From DALYLB01 sp046154695 (lineage in GTDB: Bacteria; Acidobacteriota; Blastocatellia; RBC074), in NCBI GenBank assembly GCA_046154695.1, contig JBJXFI010000159.1, positions 1-14,520 on the forward strand: 14,520 nucleotides of DNA, read 5' to 3'. A program made the translations under genes and the position numbers. Every line of letters begins with the position of its first letter. The first letter of the stretch is position 1. This document shows positions 14,477-14,520 of this stretch, in pieces. The notes under the pieces are model-generated. The model did not search any database and was not told the DNA's origin. It worked only from the letters and a program-made list of their open reading frames with translations.

Positions 14477-14520
14477 AGAGCCCCGATAGGGGCGATGGAT
14501 GGTAGCCGGCGGTGAAGCGA
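14477..14520. repeat. edge of a possible dispersed repeat
   Basis: A small hairpin, GCCCC/GGGGC around GATA (14480-14493), is followed by GATGGATGGTAGCCGGCGG up to the window edge. The AGCCCCGATAGGGGCGATGG opening resembles short interspersed repeats I recall from metagenomic and Acidobacteriota-like genomes. Only one copy is visible and it runs off the window, so the call rests on memory of the pattern. Confidence 0.4.

Overview
The window is GC-rich bacterial DNA (I estimate low 60s % GC) and looks chromosomal. It carries ten protein-coding genes of ordinary length and one tRNA gene, with no phage, plasmid, CRISPR or transposase gene. Three things point to Acidobacteriota or a relative: a PilN with an NLASNPFRNRR-like start, a pseudopilin with a GYALVAIM-type N-terminus and a C-terminal low-complexity tail, and a PilP/GspC-like protein carrying a TIG domain. 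This is a recognition-based guess without a marker gene, so the phylum is moderately likely and anything finer is not supported.

Layout. (1) Positions 63-3268, minus strand: a type IV pilus / type II secretion inner-membrane operon, read in the order pilN, pilO, a PilP/GspC-like protein with TIG domain, and a pseudopilin-like protein. A secretin gene would be the expected continuation, but it would lie beyond base 1. No pilM/gspL-like gene precedes pilN. (2) Positions 3269-3709: divergent promoter region. (3) Positions 3710-5780, plus strand: recJ and a small Dabb-family protein. (4) Positions 5799-6067: a self-contained tRNA-Pro(CGG) unit with sigma70-type promoter, tRNA and a strong rho-independent terminator. 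(5) Positions 6149-6194: a GC-rich palindromic element that resembles a dispersed repeat. (6) Positions 6291-8624, minus strand: a soluble hybrid histidine kinase with three PAS domains and a C-terminal receiver. (7) Positions 8625-8977: a divergent intergenic region with two perfect palindromes. (8) Positions 8978-9775, plus strand: a YwiC-like multipass membrane protein. (9) Positions 9920-14310, minus strand: a four-gene MacAB/DevBCA-like ABC export operon, transcribed as FtsX-type permease, second FtsX-type permease, HlyD-type adaptor, ATPase, behind a good promoter at 14398-14426. (10) Positions 14477-14520: the edge of what may be another dispersed repeat.

The pilus/secretion genes should form one inner-membrane platform: PilN and PilO heterodimerise, and the TIG protein links them to the outer-membrane secretin. 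The ABC genes form a complete tripartite-type exporter apart from an outer-membrane channel. The remaining genes are functionally separate neighbours. I found no clear candidate for a wholly new defence or mobile system. The most distinctive items are the TIG-bearing PilP-like protein with its polyproline linker, the unusual pseudopilin, the pilM-less operon start, and the palindromic repeat-like elements.
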